Of a stretch of 64,000 nucleotides of DNA, positions 37,501 through 49,371 are shown one piece after another. Under the pieces are notes generated by a model. That model saw only the letters and a program-made list of their open reading frames with translations. It made no database searches and was not told the origin of the DNA. Positions within the stretch are counted from its first letter, which is position 1, and each line of letters opens with the position of its first letter. This DNA comes from Climacium dendroides. Its lineage: Eukaryota; Streptophyta; Bryopsida; Hypnales; Climaciaceae. Location of the stretch: the NCBI GenBank assembly GCA_950106755.1, contig OX467083.1, positions 45,894,555 through 45,958,554 of the forward strand, written 5' to 3'. A program made the translations under genes and the position numbers.

Positions 37501-38086
37501 TTAAACTCAAGATGTTCTTGATCTCTTCTCCTGTCTCAAAGGACTGAAGTAAAATAGTAGGTTCAAGAATGTTATCTACCTGGATTAAAACCTCGAGCCG
37601 CATTAATATACGTGCTGCAATGAGTCCGCGAATGCCGCCTCCATCCATACTCAATATACACAGCTTTCGTTTTGACGTAGGGCCCCCTTCCCCTATGGGG
37701 AGGTCCAGAAGATCCGAGTCCCAACCTTGGAGCCCAGACTTGCCCCCTCCAATGGGCCCTCGTTGTATGGGAGCTGCAACATCGGCTTCAAAAGGCTTGG
37801 ATGGATACGTCTCCAAGAAAGCCCGGATGCCCACCATGGTCGCACTGGACATCCGAGCAATTCCCCCATCGTCTTTATTATTCTGATACTCTGCATTATT
37901 GGTTTGCATGTAGATGTTGGAGTCCTTGAACTCTTGGTTTTCTTCTATGGAAACTGCATGGTAGAGTCTCCGAGGAGCGGGGCCACTGTCTCTCCTCATC
38001 TGGTGTTTTAAGGGTGGAGTCCCAGTTGCAGACCCTGCCCTCCAAAATGTAAGGTCAGAATTGTAGCATTTCCTTTCTGTGTCCAT
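34532..38086 (-). CDS. Patatin-like phospholipase / lipid acyl hydrolase, seven exons
   Basis: Patatin-like enzymes hydrolyse acyl chains from membrane phospho- and galactolipids with a Ser-Asp dyad. Exons in gene order are 38086-37580, 36973-36558, 36049-35926, 35793-35719, 35488-35371, 35176-35106 and 34900-34532. All junctions are GT-AG with matching phases, giving 1680 bases and 559 residues. DGGGIRG at 148-154 is the oxyanion motif, GTSTG at 190-194 holds the nucleophile Ser192, and IDGG at 340-343 holds Asp341. LSLGAGQ follows in exon 5, and YLRIQ plus a charged tail match the patatin C-terminus. The intact GxSxG and DGG argue against the plant class III enzymes, which carry an altered motif. 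About 140 residues before the domain are Gly/Ser/Pro-rich and unlike known domains. An in-frame TAG lies 21 bases before the ATG and supports this start. A 51-base phase-0 cassette (35662-35612) could be an alternative exon. Confidence 0.9.
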
Positions 38087-39236
38087 GTGGTGTAGTAAGT
38101 AAAACTACCCAACAAACTCTTCGTTCACATTGTCTTAGGGCCAAAGCTTCTTGTTCTTAGTTCAGAATTGAATTGAAACCATGCCAACCTCAGCTCAAGC
38201 TTCTTTTCTTTGTTCTTCTTTCAAGTTCAGAGTCCAATTGCAGCCAACGTCAGCTTCATTCAATGAATCGAAACAATTGCATGCTTGGATTGCTGCCATA
38301 CTGCTCACTAAGATACCAGAAACAAATTTCAACAATGTCTTAATTCCAAGGCTCTACAGTCTTAGATAATCAGCGCAAATTAATTATGAGAATGTGCACC
38401 ACCTCAACACGTAATCTTGAGCTGGTTTAGGGTCATTTTCTAGTAAAATTTTGAACCTTCGTAACTTTAGCATAGAGTATTCTCTTTCATTTACCTCCAA
38501 GAAACTACTTTTAAAAATCCACGAGTGTAAATATCAACGAGTCCAACAATAGGAACTACGCTCAGTGCAACATGTGTTCGTTTAAGATTCTCCTACCTTA
38601 TTGTCACTACCTCGCCACTACTTCTAATTGATCCACAGTTCATGACTCACTGAGCGGAAATGCGAGCGACCATTTCAGAGAGGAAAAATTACACAATTAT
38701 GGCTTTTCAGCGACAATGCCTGGAATTTATTATCCTCAAATGCTAATGGTTCTTTAGTGGTGATCAGATTACTGTGGATTATAATATTGTATAGCTCATC
38801 AGACACACACCATTGTAATTGGGCCGATTCTGATCCCATTCTGGTCTTCTCTGGTATCTCTCTATCACAAACCTATCATCTCCAGCTGGCTCCCATTCAA
38901 AGTTTGACGATTTTAGCTAAAGGATATTAAAAAAAAGCCTCTGAATGGGTTCTCAAATTACAATGGATTTCAGCTCTTGGAAACGTGCGGCGTAAAATCC
39001 CCTGCTTAGATAAAATTGGAAAACCAGGTACACTGGAGAATAGGGTGTCGAGTGCACAAATTCAACTACAAGACTCTCATGTTCCTTTCCATTTCGATCC
39101 CAGAGCAATTCTGAGCCCCAGATTCTCATCAAAATATTAAACCCCATAAAAAGTTTCCAAGTCTCGTAGTCAAATCACCACCTATTGCCGATCCTATTAT
39201 TCACTCAAACATGGATTATTCCTTAAACCCTGAACC
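38087..39236. other. Upstream region of the patatin-like gene
   Basis: No supported gene. The part next to 38086 should hold the leader and promoter. A 64-codon minus-strand open stretch at 38953-39147 has no recognisable domain. Confidence 0.4.
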
Positions 39237-40350
39237 TCAAATACCTAGATGCACCCTACCATAACCATTTGCGGCACAAGTCGACGAATTCGGTAATGCA
39301 CGACCTAGAGCCGGCTCAACAGAGCAGTACAACGTACCAAAATTGCTTGGTTTCGGTGGCGTCCGACTACTGACAGGAATGGAGCTTAGCCCCGCCTGCT
39401 CTTCCCCATCCGCTCCGCCAGCCTCTTCCATATCCACCCTCACTGGCACCTCCCCAAAATCCCAGAACACAGAGCACCTTGCGTGGTTCCAATCCCTCCC
39501 ACCATAAAAAAGATCACCTCATATCCACCGGACCACATCTTGAAAGAAAAGCCTCATCTCAAAACCTGAAGGTTGCGCTTCAAGTTCTTGGAACACAGAT
39601 TCGGCTCAGGGAGTCCTTTACAACCCCTCGCCAACAGAAATGGTTTCAAAAAAACGTTCGTTTCACAGTCACTAGTAACTTCGAACGAAAAGCTCCGGCG
39701 CATAGGCAAGTGAGCAAACCCAGTGACACTTGGACACCTGCAGAGATGGTGTCCAATGCGGTGGGACCTGGGCTCCCAAACGACTACCCGCGCACAGGGC
39801 ACAGCGAAAGCGCCCCAGCGCAGAGCTGGATTGGAAAACGATTCTCCACCTGCATGACTGGAAATTGATCAACCAAACTGACGGAAGCGCCTGCGAAGGC
39901 ACTCCGCTCGTAGAAATTCAACAAATGCCTCACTTCGATCCGATCCGATCATCCGGGGGAATTGCAATTGCAACAACGAAAAGGTTCAGAGTTCCAGAAG
40001 CAAGGCTTAGGGGAGGTGACGACTGACTTTGACTGGTGGGGGGGTGGGATCGTGGCCGTTAGGGTTTAAGATCGGACGGCGGTGGGAGGCTAGAGTGTGG
40101 AATAGGCCTGGTTGGGACTTCGGACTGGGCGGGGTTTCGAACTCCGGAGGCTCTTTTCGAATGCGGTCTCTGGGGGGCTGCCACGTGTTGGGGTCTTGCG
40201 GCTTCCAAGTGGACACTTGGGAATTAAGCCTGCGTTTCGGGGGACGGCGGCCGGGCCGGGCCGGGCGGGTGTTTTCGATGTTACCTTTCCTTTCCCGTTT
40301 TTTGGAAAAAGGCTGAAAGGGACTTAGGTTTTGCAAATGGGCGGGCGAGA
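39237..40350 (-). promoter_or_regulatory. GC-rich, CpG-rich island upstream of the patatin-like gene
   Basis: Composition changes abruptly to GC-rich, with runs such as GGGCCGGGCCGGGCGGGTG near 40253 and many CpG steps, then returns to AT-rich after about 40350. Overlapping open stretches on both strands (up to 171 codons) contradict one another, so most are by-products of composition. It may be a promoter or first-exon region for a minus-strand transcript, 1.2-2.3 kb before the patatin-like start, or for an unrecognised gene. Confidence 0.4.
39338..39431 (-). CDS. Possible first coding exon (31 codons) of an unidentified transcript
   Basis: The minus strand reads MEEAGGADGEEQAGLSS and continues IPVSSRTPPKPSNF, then meets a strong donor, G|GTACGTT, at phase 1. 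An acidic Ala/Gly/Glu start followed by a Pro-rich segment is typical of a plant first exon. I could not find a matching second exon; joining it to the patatin-like start exon does not keep that frame. It may be a non-coding leader exon or chance. Confidence 0.25.
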
Positions 40351-40662
40351 GGGAGTATCTGGTGCTTACACGTGTACGGACAGGATTGATGCTCTCTTTC
40401 TTTTGATGAAACATTTTATAGTGCAATAGCATTGCAATGGAATTTGCTGTAGTTATTCCATATTTTGATATGTGGGGCATCCAAATGTTATATTGGACAT
40501 TGTTATTGACATAAAAATACAAGTTGTTCTATTAGACGTCACCTAAAATTCGTCATTTAAAATTGTAAATCCTCGCATAAAACATGGGTTTCTTATAGTG
40601 CATGTTGTTTGTAAAGAAAGAAATTTTTTAGTTTGCTTGGTCTACAATTCTACATGAACACC
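40351..40662. other. AT-rich intergenic DNA, nothing recognised
   Basis: No gene or element termini. Confidence 0.4.
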
Positions 40663-41077
40663 AAGGTGAAGGCACCCATAACCGATCAAATAAGCCAATT
40701 CTAGACATGATTTAGAGCAGTGCAAGGCAAAGCAAATATTTTTACAGTTGCATTGAGAGAAATGACGAAGATTGCAAAAATTTTGGTAAGTTTATTGCTT
40801 GGGAATTTTGGGAGGTAAAAAGTACTCTAGACCCATAGCAAATGTTTAGACTCTTTTAACTCCGATCATTCAAGAACTACTTTCTTGTTTATTGCTTCTT
40901 ACTTTCTTGCTCACTACTTTGGGACATGGATCATGAACTTAGTAGTTCAAACCTTGGAAAGAAGAAAAAAAAGCACATTTCAAACTTTGTTTGGAAATTT
41001 GTTATAACCTTGGTTGGAAATACTGCACCCTATTGATTGTTGATGGAGCGTCGGTGAGAAATGGGTGCCTTCACCTT
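40663..41077. mobile_element. MITE with perfect 17-bp inverted ends
   Basis: The left end AAGGTGAAGGCACCCAT is the exact reverse complement of the right end ATGGGTGCCTTCACCTT. The element is 415 bases, non-coding and AT-rich. The same end, with two changes (AAGGTGAAAACACCCAT), occurs at 48331 beside the 22-bp array. Confidence 0.8.
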
Positions 41078-41147
41078 AAGTTAACTTCGAAATGTCCAGC
41101 GTCTTCTCCAAAATTGTCCATTTGGGAAAAATCATTATAAAGTAGTG

Positions 41148-41245
41148 TTTGGAAGAATATTTTGGAATTGATACACAAATGAAAAGTGAAACACTATTTG
41201 GAAGAATATTTTGGAATTGATATACAAATGAAAATTGTAGATTTT
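41148..41245 (+). repeat. Two-copy 49-bp tandem duplication
   Basis: TTGGAAGAATATTTTGGAAT, then TGATACACAAATGAAAA, is repeated with a 49-base offset and few differences. The rest of 41078-41661 is AT-rich with no gene. Confidence 0.7.
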
Positions 41246-41952
41246 GAATTTTACATTCCATCTATATAGTTAGATTCTCCAATGATATCACCAATACTTT
41301 TTTTATGAATTTTGAAAGGAAAATTTTAAAATTCCTTCAAATTTCAACTACAAGCAAAATATTATTCCAAATATTACTTCAAATTTGAAATTTTTGTGTT
41401 CTTGACATCTATGAGTTGATTTTTGCAAATCTAATTTTGAACTAGAGTTGATGCAATTTTGGCTTAGTCAACCACTTGACATACTTCCACATTTGTAAAT
41501 TTAAAAAAATATATACTCTAGTAATACCAAATCCAATCAATAAATAGGACAAGAACTTGATAAAATATCTATACAAATTAAGATGACTATAATCCAAGCA
41601 ACAATGAAAAATAAACAAAAATATGAATCATCCAAAAATTAAACGTCAGAGCACTTAAGGATTAACCCCTAAATGCCTGAGGCACCAAATTTTGGTATAG
41701 CCAATATTTTGAAGCTAAATAAAACCTAACCAAGTTGCTATTTTTAATAATTTATATTTTTGTAAAATTCTTCTTGAAGTTTGATTTTTGCATCAAAAAT
41801 GTGATTTCAAAAATAATTGATTATGATTTTTCTATTCAAAATTCTGTGCAAGGGTGTCCATTGCAATCTTGAATTTTTGTACTATTGAAGGCTCTTGAAA
41901 ATGAACCTCAAATATGCTAAATCTTGGAGAAAAAATCACATTAGAAATTCAT

Positions 41953-42437
41953 TTAACTCCTAAAGTCCCAAGGCCTCTTTTCCACCAAAACCACTCAAAA
42001 TTGCCATTTTTATAGCAATGAGCAAAAAGTTTTTTTCCATATCTAACCATAGGATCTTGTACTAGACTAGAGTAAGAATGTATGGCAAAATTTTTACAAA
42101 CTTTGACTGCATAGATTGCAAGATATTTGTGCTTAAGGTAAAAATAATAATTTTTTTTGCACCTACATTATTTGGCTCAATTACATTATTTGGCTTTAAA
42201 CCTTCATAACTTATCATTTTTGTTCTACTGATTTTGAATTTATAATTTTATATGATAAAGAATTGAGTTGAAAGTCTAAGATTTTTGAAATTTTTCTTTT
42301 AAAAACACTTAATTTTCATCCATTAAAAAATTGTTAAGTGAAGTAGGTTCAAGATTGAAGGAAAATCTAAATTGTTAATAACTCTTAGATGGAATTGAAA
42401 TATACTAATCTCAATAGTGAGATTCTAGCAAAACATC
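41953..42437 (-). mobile_element. TTAA-bounded repeat, family F1, copy D (truncated)
   Basis: It begins TTAACTCCTAAAGTCCCAAG and follows the reverse complement of copy B's right half for about 485 bases. It stops where copy E begins. Its missing half is not found on the far side of copy E, so the pair is not a simple insertion. Confidence 0.65.
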
Positions 42438-43523
42438 TTAACCCCTAAAGGACCAAGGCCTTATTTTTGCCAAAAAAACACTCAAAACTGCCATTTTTTG
42501 TAGCAAAGAGTAAAAAAATTTGAAAATTATTTTTCTGCACATCCAACCATAGGATCTTTTACTTTACTAATATGAAAATGTGTGGAAAAATTTCAGAAAT
42601 TTTGATCACATAGATTAAAAGATATTTGTATTTAAAGTGAAAAAAAACAATTTTTTCAACCTTGCGGGACTAGATTATTTGACTTTGAACTTTTTTAACT
42701 TAAATTTTTTGCACTACAGAGTTTTGAGCTTTAAATCCTTATTGTGTGAAATTGAGTTGAGAGTTTGGGGGGAAAAAAATTCCAAAAAAAACTTAATTTT
42801 CATGCTTAAAAAAATTGTTAAGTAGAAGTAGGTATGAGAAAGAAGGAAAATCTAAACTATTAATATCTTTAAGATGGAATTAAAATGCACTAATCCCAAT
42901 GGTGAGATTGTTCTAAAAAACAAACAAAATCATGAAAAAAAAATTCTTCAATTAAATTGTAAAAATTGCATTCAGAAATGAATTCTATAAGTTATTTTTT
43001 CAAGAAGATGCTCTAACTGCCCAAAAAACAAGATTGTCCATCATTTTCTCATAATAAGTCCAAATGGAATGAATCAAAGCTTCCCATGTAGACAAAAATA
43101 TAATCTACAAGAAAAAAATTCAAAATTTTGCAAATGTTTTTTTCTGCCCAGACTCCCCCCTGTCCCCGATTTTGAGCTTATATGGTCATAACTTTTGTTT
43201 CCAAGCACCGAATGTGAAAAAAATTATATTCCCAAAAAGCTCATCATTTTTTCTATCTTCAAAAAAAGTTTCAAATTTTTTTTTAAATATTTTACTTTAA
43301 GTTTTTTTGAAGTTTTTTTTTTGCCCACTTAGTGGAAATGGGCTTTTTGTTCCATAACTTTTGCTCCCGGGCTCCAATTGAAATAAAAATTATATTTCTA
43401 AAAAGCTAATGTGTTTTCCTATTTTCACCAAAAGATTCAAAATTATAACAAATATTGAGACCATAGGAGCCTACCCAAAATCCATTTTGTCCCCCAAGGG
43501 GACAATTGGACTTTAGGGATTAA
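42438..43523 (-). mobile_element. TTAA-bounded repeat, family F1, copy E (full length)
   Basis: It runs from TTAACCCCTAAAGGACCAAG to GACTTTAGGGATTAA. At about 1086 bases it is longer than copy B. The difference is mainly a second version of the segment around AACTTTTGCTCCCGGGCTCC near 43350-43470. It is strongly similar to copy B in reverse. Confidence 0.75.
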
Positions 43524-43884
43524 AAAAATTTGTAGAGTAGATTTTGAGAAGCCATAAATTGATTGGGGTTATGCATGTTAGGCCTTTTATCCTCATGTTC
43601 TTTTGGTGACCAACTTTCTATATTTGTCATGAGAAAAGAGGATTGAAAGACTTCAAATCTCTTTTGTAGTTCTAACAATTTCATGATCAAATATTATAAT
43701 CTTTCAGTCCATAAGTGATATTGTTGTGTTATATCAAATTTTTTAAAATCATAACGATATAAATTCAAATTAGACATGTTAGAGATCACATAGAAAAAGA
43801 AAACTTATCAAAATGTGGATTTTTTCTTCAATTTAGAGCAAATTCCTTGAAGCTTAGAAAAGGCTTTAGGCATTTAGGAGTTAA

Positions 43885-46035
43885 GCTTAGGCAACCCTAC
43901 AATCATCACTAAGTTTCATCACAAGTGAAGGCCAATTACCATTGCTTCTCTGGAGGTCCAACAACTAGAAAGGTCTGGACTCTAGAAGGCAATGATAAGA
44001 AAAAACCAACAACTAGTTTTGTTAAAGTTAGCTAGTGGATTTGGGAAAAAAACCAGTTGCATCTTAAAAGCAATGGATGCAAAATTAGAATAAATTTTAA
44101 AGGGTCCAAAATCAACCGATACCACTTTAAAATTACAGCCACCTCCTTTGAGTATTTGAGCTTTGCCTAATTTATACTAGCTAATACTTGGCAAGATCAG
44201 AACAAACATCGAGGGTATCAACTTAGGAGAGGGTTTTAAGAGTGTTAGAACTTCAAGACTTAGTACCAATACACCACAATAAAGAAGACAAAAAAAGTAG
44301 GGTCTGAAAGTTTTAATTCATTTGTTTATAAAAGAAATAAAGAAAAGAATTAGAAGATAAGTATTTTCATCTTCAAATTGATTTTCTATATATTATAGAA
44401 ATTTTGTAATTTAGTAACTACCAATTTCAATTTGAAGAAAATTAGCTTGTGAGAAATTGAAAATGGAAGAAATGAACCCATACTTTTTGTGATTCAAAAG
44501 ATACAACCAATACCCATTGAAAATAAATTAGTTCATTTTTGCAAAAAGAAGAAATCAGCTAGAAGACCTCCAAAAATTTCTGAACATTACTAAGGTCTAT
44601 CAATGCTCCAACTTAATCTTCAGCTTTCAATTACAACAACAACTATAGCCCATAATCAAATTTACTTGATTTCTTGGACAAATTAATGAAAAGCTCTAGA
44701 CTTTATTAATTACCATCTCACTTATTACAATCTACTTTGTCAAGAATGTGTTACCATTTGCCAAAAAGCAAAAGCAAACACTTTAGGGACAAATTTTGTT
44801 CTTTTGTTAAAAATATGGGATTCCAATGGACACTCCAAGCCCTTCAAGTTTTTTTGCTTAAAACACGGGGTGGAGAGTAGAGGGGTGGCTAAAGGCCCCA
44901 AATCATGCCCTGGAGCAATAGAAACATCATGATTGTCAAAAGTTCTGAGCTGTAGTGCTCTAATGGAAATGTGCTCTAGGAGAAGGTCAAATTCAATATA
45001 AATTAAGTCATTTCATTGCTAAAAAAAATGCGACATTGCATTTAATAATTGGTGGAAGGTGAGGTGGACTTGTCAAAATTTTGACATAGAACTTCCATTT
45101 TGAAATCTCTATGTTGAATTTGCCCTTTGTGTATAGTTTTTTTTTTTATTGGATCTTGTTTGAAATTGAAAGATATTAAGGCACTTTAATAAATACTATT
45201 TGAATATTGTTTGAATAAGTTTTGAATTTTCAAAGTATATAATTGTCTCTAATTCTACCTAAAATTAACATTAGGCTCTAATTTTGTCTAATCAATGCAA
45301 GATGAATTTTAATTGATCATGAAAAGAATTCACAAACTAAAAGCATAAATTGTATTATTGGTGAATTTTCAAAGTGAAATTTTATAGTAAGACCCCTTAG
45401 GATCATTAGGAATTACTCTCAAAATCAACTATCTTTTAAATTTATTTCTGAAGACATTGTTGAAGAAGCAAAAAATCTCTTTTTAATTTTGGAGAAGATA
45501 CTAAGTAAAAATCTTAAAACCAATTGAATCCAAAGATTGTCATCCATACATTTATTCAAAGTTGTGTATAACAAGAACCATTTAGAAAGATGAGTATCAT
45601 GTCTAGCTATTGGAATCAACAAAAATTTATTCTAGAAATGGATAATAAATTAAATTATAAAATATAAAAAATATTCATATATTATTTATAAAACTATAGT
45701 CTATAAATATTCAAATTTTGTAAAATATTCTTAAGGTATATTTGTATTATTTCATACCCCTCCTTGAATACCCTTTGAAATCATGTAGGTCAATTATTTC
45801 ATAGTACTAAGTGCTTCTCTCTTGTTTTTAATTTTTTCCAACTTAATGTCATCTTCCTTGGCATATTTTGAAGGTCCCAATCATCATTGTCATCTTATCC
45901 TTCAGGAATTGATGATTTTTTTTATCCCTTCAAATATTAATTGGTGAACTACATAACATTTTTGAGCAATTGCCTTTGGACCTTCATAAATGTAATGAAT
46001 ATTCTTTTAATTCATTATTTTGAGTAGAAGTTGAA
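43885..46035. other. AT-rich intergenic DNA without a supported gene
   Basis: No gene. A weak inverted copy of family F8 lies at about 44975-45125 (AATTAAGTCATTTCATTG and GGTGAGGTGGAC). The rest has no recognised structure. Confidence 0.4.
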
Positions 46036-47314
46036 TTAACCCTTAAATGACATTTCATATTTAGGCTTGGTCAAACTTCATTAGATTTCTAAATTAGAAT
46101 ACACAATCTCATTTTTCATAATTAAAAATATTAAAATTGAATTTTGTATATTTATTTAAAGATTTTTTTTGCAAAATCATAGTAATTACAAAAATGTTTA
46201 AAATAATATGAGTTTTTTAAAAAAATGGAAATAATAGTGGCAACACCATAATATAATTAATGTACCCCTTGAGCTCACACCAAGAGAAATTCGATAGAAA
46301 AGGTTCAAAAGTAGTATATTATGAGCTTTCAATATATTATCTTCAAAGTGTCACAAATATTATAGTTTAATAATTTCAAAAAAATTCATATGGAATAAAA
46401 CATAGATTATTAGAGCTATATTTTTTTAGTTAAGCTTTTAAACATTTAAAACAAAAAAACTATGTGAAAATTCAAGTTTTGACTTTCTAAATGCTCGTTA
46501 GGCTTGCAATGTCTTTTAATCCAAAAAGTGGTCAATAGATGAATTCATTGTTCACTATAGAAACAAAGAATGTATCTATTAGCCCAATAATCTAAGTATT
46601 TTTGGTGACTACCTCGGTTATAAGGGGGTTTTCCTTTAAAGGTTATAAATTAAGTTGTAATCAATATTTGGAGTCTTGCAAATTATTCTTTATGTATTCT
46701 ACAAGGATTGCAGGGTTTTTTAATCCTAGGCTTCCACCAATATTATTTTTGGGTATTTGGATGACTTCCCAATAGTTCCTTAGCAAGATGAAAATGCATT
46801 TCTCATCCGATTTTTCTCAAAAAGTTGCTTGAATGTTTCTCAAAATTGCCTCATTGAGGATTTTTTGACTTTTCAACATAAAAAGTTGCTTAAGAATAAG
46901 CTCTTTGCTCTTTCTTATTTTTTATTCCAACTAATGAAATGAAGTCCACAACCTCTAGTTTCTACTCCATTTTGAAAGTTTAGTAAATTTACCAAATCAT
47001 AAGCCAAATCAAACATTTTATTGCCACGTGAACTTTGGATCTATAACTATAGTATACTAATTTTTTAATTATAGAATGTCACAAAAATTTGGTTTATACC
47101 TTGATGTTATAAAACTTTTTCGTCAAAAATTCAAGATAATTTCAAATTTTCTAAAAAAATCTAATTCTTTTGTACTTGTACAAGACATGTGATCTCATCT
47201 TTGCAAAATTAAAATTAAAAATTTCATTTATATGAAGTAGAAAAATAGGAGCATACAAAATTTAAGATATTCAAGCACAACTTTGTAGTCATAGGCCTCG
47301 CATTTTAGGGTTAA
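46036..47314 (+). mobile_element. TTAA-bounded repeat, family F3, full copy
   Basis: It starts TTAACCCTTAAATGACATTT and ends CCTCGCATTTTAGGGTTAA, so the ends are inverted versions of TTAACCCT(T)AAATG. About 1.28 kb, no coding capacity. The flanks outside TTAA (GAA and ACA) do not match. A left-end copy is at 32897, and sequence related to the right half is at 29140-29700. Confidence 0.65.
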
Positions 47315-47702
47315 ACAATCAACTACATAATAAGTGACTAAGTCCTATTGCATTGCTCAATATTCAAGTAAAGACCTACTCAAACTTCTTTACATATCAC
47401 ATTTATTGTAGATGGAACTTTTGTCAATCCTAAACCTCCTTCCCATTAGTCTAAAGCCAATGAAAACAATATTGAATGATGGCCAATGTAGTTTAGATTA
47501 CCCCAATGTTTTGGACCCATAAAGACTGATTTAGACAAGCAACTAAACAAAATAATTTCAAAGGGCATTGGATGAAATAGTATATGCTTTCTCTAGTGGC
47601 TCTCTTGAACCTAAGTTACCTTATTGTAGAGAAACGTAATGTAGAACTTCATCAAATCAAACCCAAGATCAAGAGATATCAAATCTATTTCTAAGCTTTG
47701 AG

Positions 47703-48104
47703 GAATGTAACCCATTTTTGACCACTTAAGCAAATACACCTATTTACAACACAAATTTCTTTAGTGGAAAAATTCTCCTATGTGCAAAAATAGATTTCAG
47801 GAGGTGTCCATAATTTTTTAGATTTTTATTTATCAAAATATAATTACTATAAATTTTTTAGCTGAAGATTTTATCTAACCCATACGAGTCATAGAAACCT
47901 TCCTATTTCCAACCAAGGGTTAGTTGCAAAATCCACCAGAGTTGGTTGCAATATTGAAATTCTTGTAGCCAATCATAATGAGCCACAATTGTATTAGGAA
48001 TTGTACCACAATCAATCACTATTCATCGCTCCATGCATGAAAAGAGAGCAACCTACATTGCCAGAATGGAAGGGAAGGTGATTAGGAATGGGTTGCCCCC
48101 TTAT
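47703..48104 (+). mobile_element. Dispersed element F7, copy 2
   Basis: It starts GTAACCCATTTTTGACCACT and ends AATGGGTTGCCCCC, with imperfect inverted ends of GGCAACCCATT type. It is collinear with 21776-22134 except for an insertion of about 60 bases after TCAGGAGGTGTCCATA. No gene. Confidence 0.6.
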
Positions 48105-48330
48105 TAACCCATAAAGGATAAGCCAGTCACCATGGAAATCATTTGTTTGGGTACTGTGTAAATTGTTAGTTTAAAGAAATGAAAAAGCATTTATTGGAAG
48201 ACATATTAGTGTAGAAAACCTTTGCTTTCCACACAAAATTTGGAGGATGAATAGTTGTACTTTTGTCTTGCATAAAGAAATTCTTTGTCATTCAATGGCC
48301 AAAAAATGTCCTCCGCGTTGTTTATGGATT

Positions 48331-49040
48331 AAGGTGAAAACACCCATTCCCATCTATGCACATTTTAAGGGTGCACATTTTCTTAGTAAGAATGTATTCT
48401 ATTGGTACATCATGACGGAATTGGGTACATGGACAGGAATGGGTGTTTTCAGAGACGGAAATGGATGTTTTTGTGGACAGGAATGGGTGTTTTCACGGAT
48501 AGAACTGGGTGTTTTCGTGCATGGGAATGGATGTTTTCATGGACAGGAATGGATGTTTTTGCACATGGGAATGGATGTTTTCATGGATGGAAATGAGTGT
48601 TTTCACAGACGGGAATGGATGTTTTCATGGACGGGAATGGGTGTTTTCACGAACGGAAGTGAGTGTTTTTGCGGATGGGAATGGATGTTTTCATGAATGG
48701 AAGTGAATGTTTTTGCGGATAGGAATGGGTGTTTTCATGGACGGAAATGGATGTTTCCATGGACAGGAATGGATGTTTTCATAGATGGGAGTGGATGTTC
48801 ACGGACGGGAATTGATGTTTTCACTGATGGAAATGGATGTTTTTGCAGATGGGAATGAGTGTTTTCACGCACAGGAATGGATGTTTTCATGGACGAGAAT
48901 GGGTGTTTTCATGGACGAGAATGGGTGTTTTCATGGACGAGAATGGGTGTTTTCACGGACGAGAATGGGTGTTTTCACGGACAGAAATGAGTGTTTTTGC
49001 AGATGGGAATGGGTGTTTTCAAATGGGTGTTTTCAAATGG
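48331..49040 (+). repeat. 22-bp minisatellite (about 27 units) beside a MITE-type end
   Basis: From about 48424 to 49040 the unit GGACGAGAATGGGTGTTTTC, then AT or AC, repeats every 22 bases with point variation. Because 22 is not a multiple of 3 and the unit lacks stops in all three forward frames, it produces artefactual open frames with repeated GNGCF, EWVFS or similar words; it is not a protein repeat. At 48331 a single AAGGTGAAAACACCCATTCC occurs, whose inner part is the reverse complement of the unit core AATGGGTGTTTTCA. The array therefore looks like an amplified element end. Confidence 0.85.
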
Positions 49041-49371
49041 AATTATGATTTATTTCACCCGGAGTCTGGCACTGCCAGTCCATGTTTGTGTCAGAGAATG
49101 ACTCCGTGTTGCACGCATTTTTGGACCTGCAGAAGTAGAATCATCTGACATTGCATGTGTAAGTTATCATAGCTTACTTGATTTGGTGGCAAACTCATCA
49201 GACTGGGACAAAAGGATCCATGAAAACCCCAGCGCCGCACCGCACCCACCGCACCCATCCAGTTTCATATTGTAAAGTTTTAAAATGTTGCGCAATGAAA
49301 TTCCATTTCATTTGTGTCCCCCAAAAATGTTGCCTTCGGTTGCAGAAGTCTTACACACTGCAGCTTTTAGG

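Larger units (their letters stand above)
41662..43884. mobile_element. TTAA-bounded family F2 element, split by nested F1 copies
   Basis: The left end TTAACCCCTAAATGCCT (41662-41678) is mirrored by AGGCATTTAGGAGTTAA (43868-43884) with one mismatch. The sequence between is interrupted at 41953-43523 by F1 sequence that itself begins and ends in TTAA. Removing it leaves an F2 element of about 0.65 kb (41662-41952 plus 43524-43884). No coding capacity. Confidence 0.7.

Noticed and set aside
40007..40522. 171-codon minus-strand open frame, the longest single one apart from the patatin exon
   Set aside because: It lies over the GC-rich island where both strands are open in several frames. It has no domain and begins in AT-rich sequence with Tyr/Asn-rich residues. 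Composition explains it.
48247..49148. Open frames with repeated GNGCF / EWVFS words, looking like a repetitive secreted protein
   Set aside because: The DNA period is 22 bases, not a multiple of 3, and all three forward frames stay open across the same array. The protein repeat is a by-product of the minisatellite.
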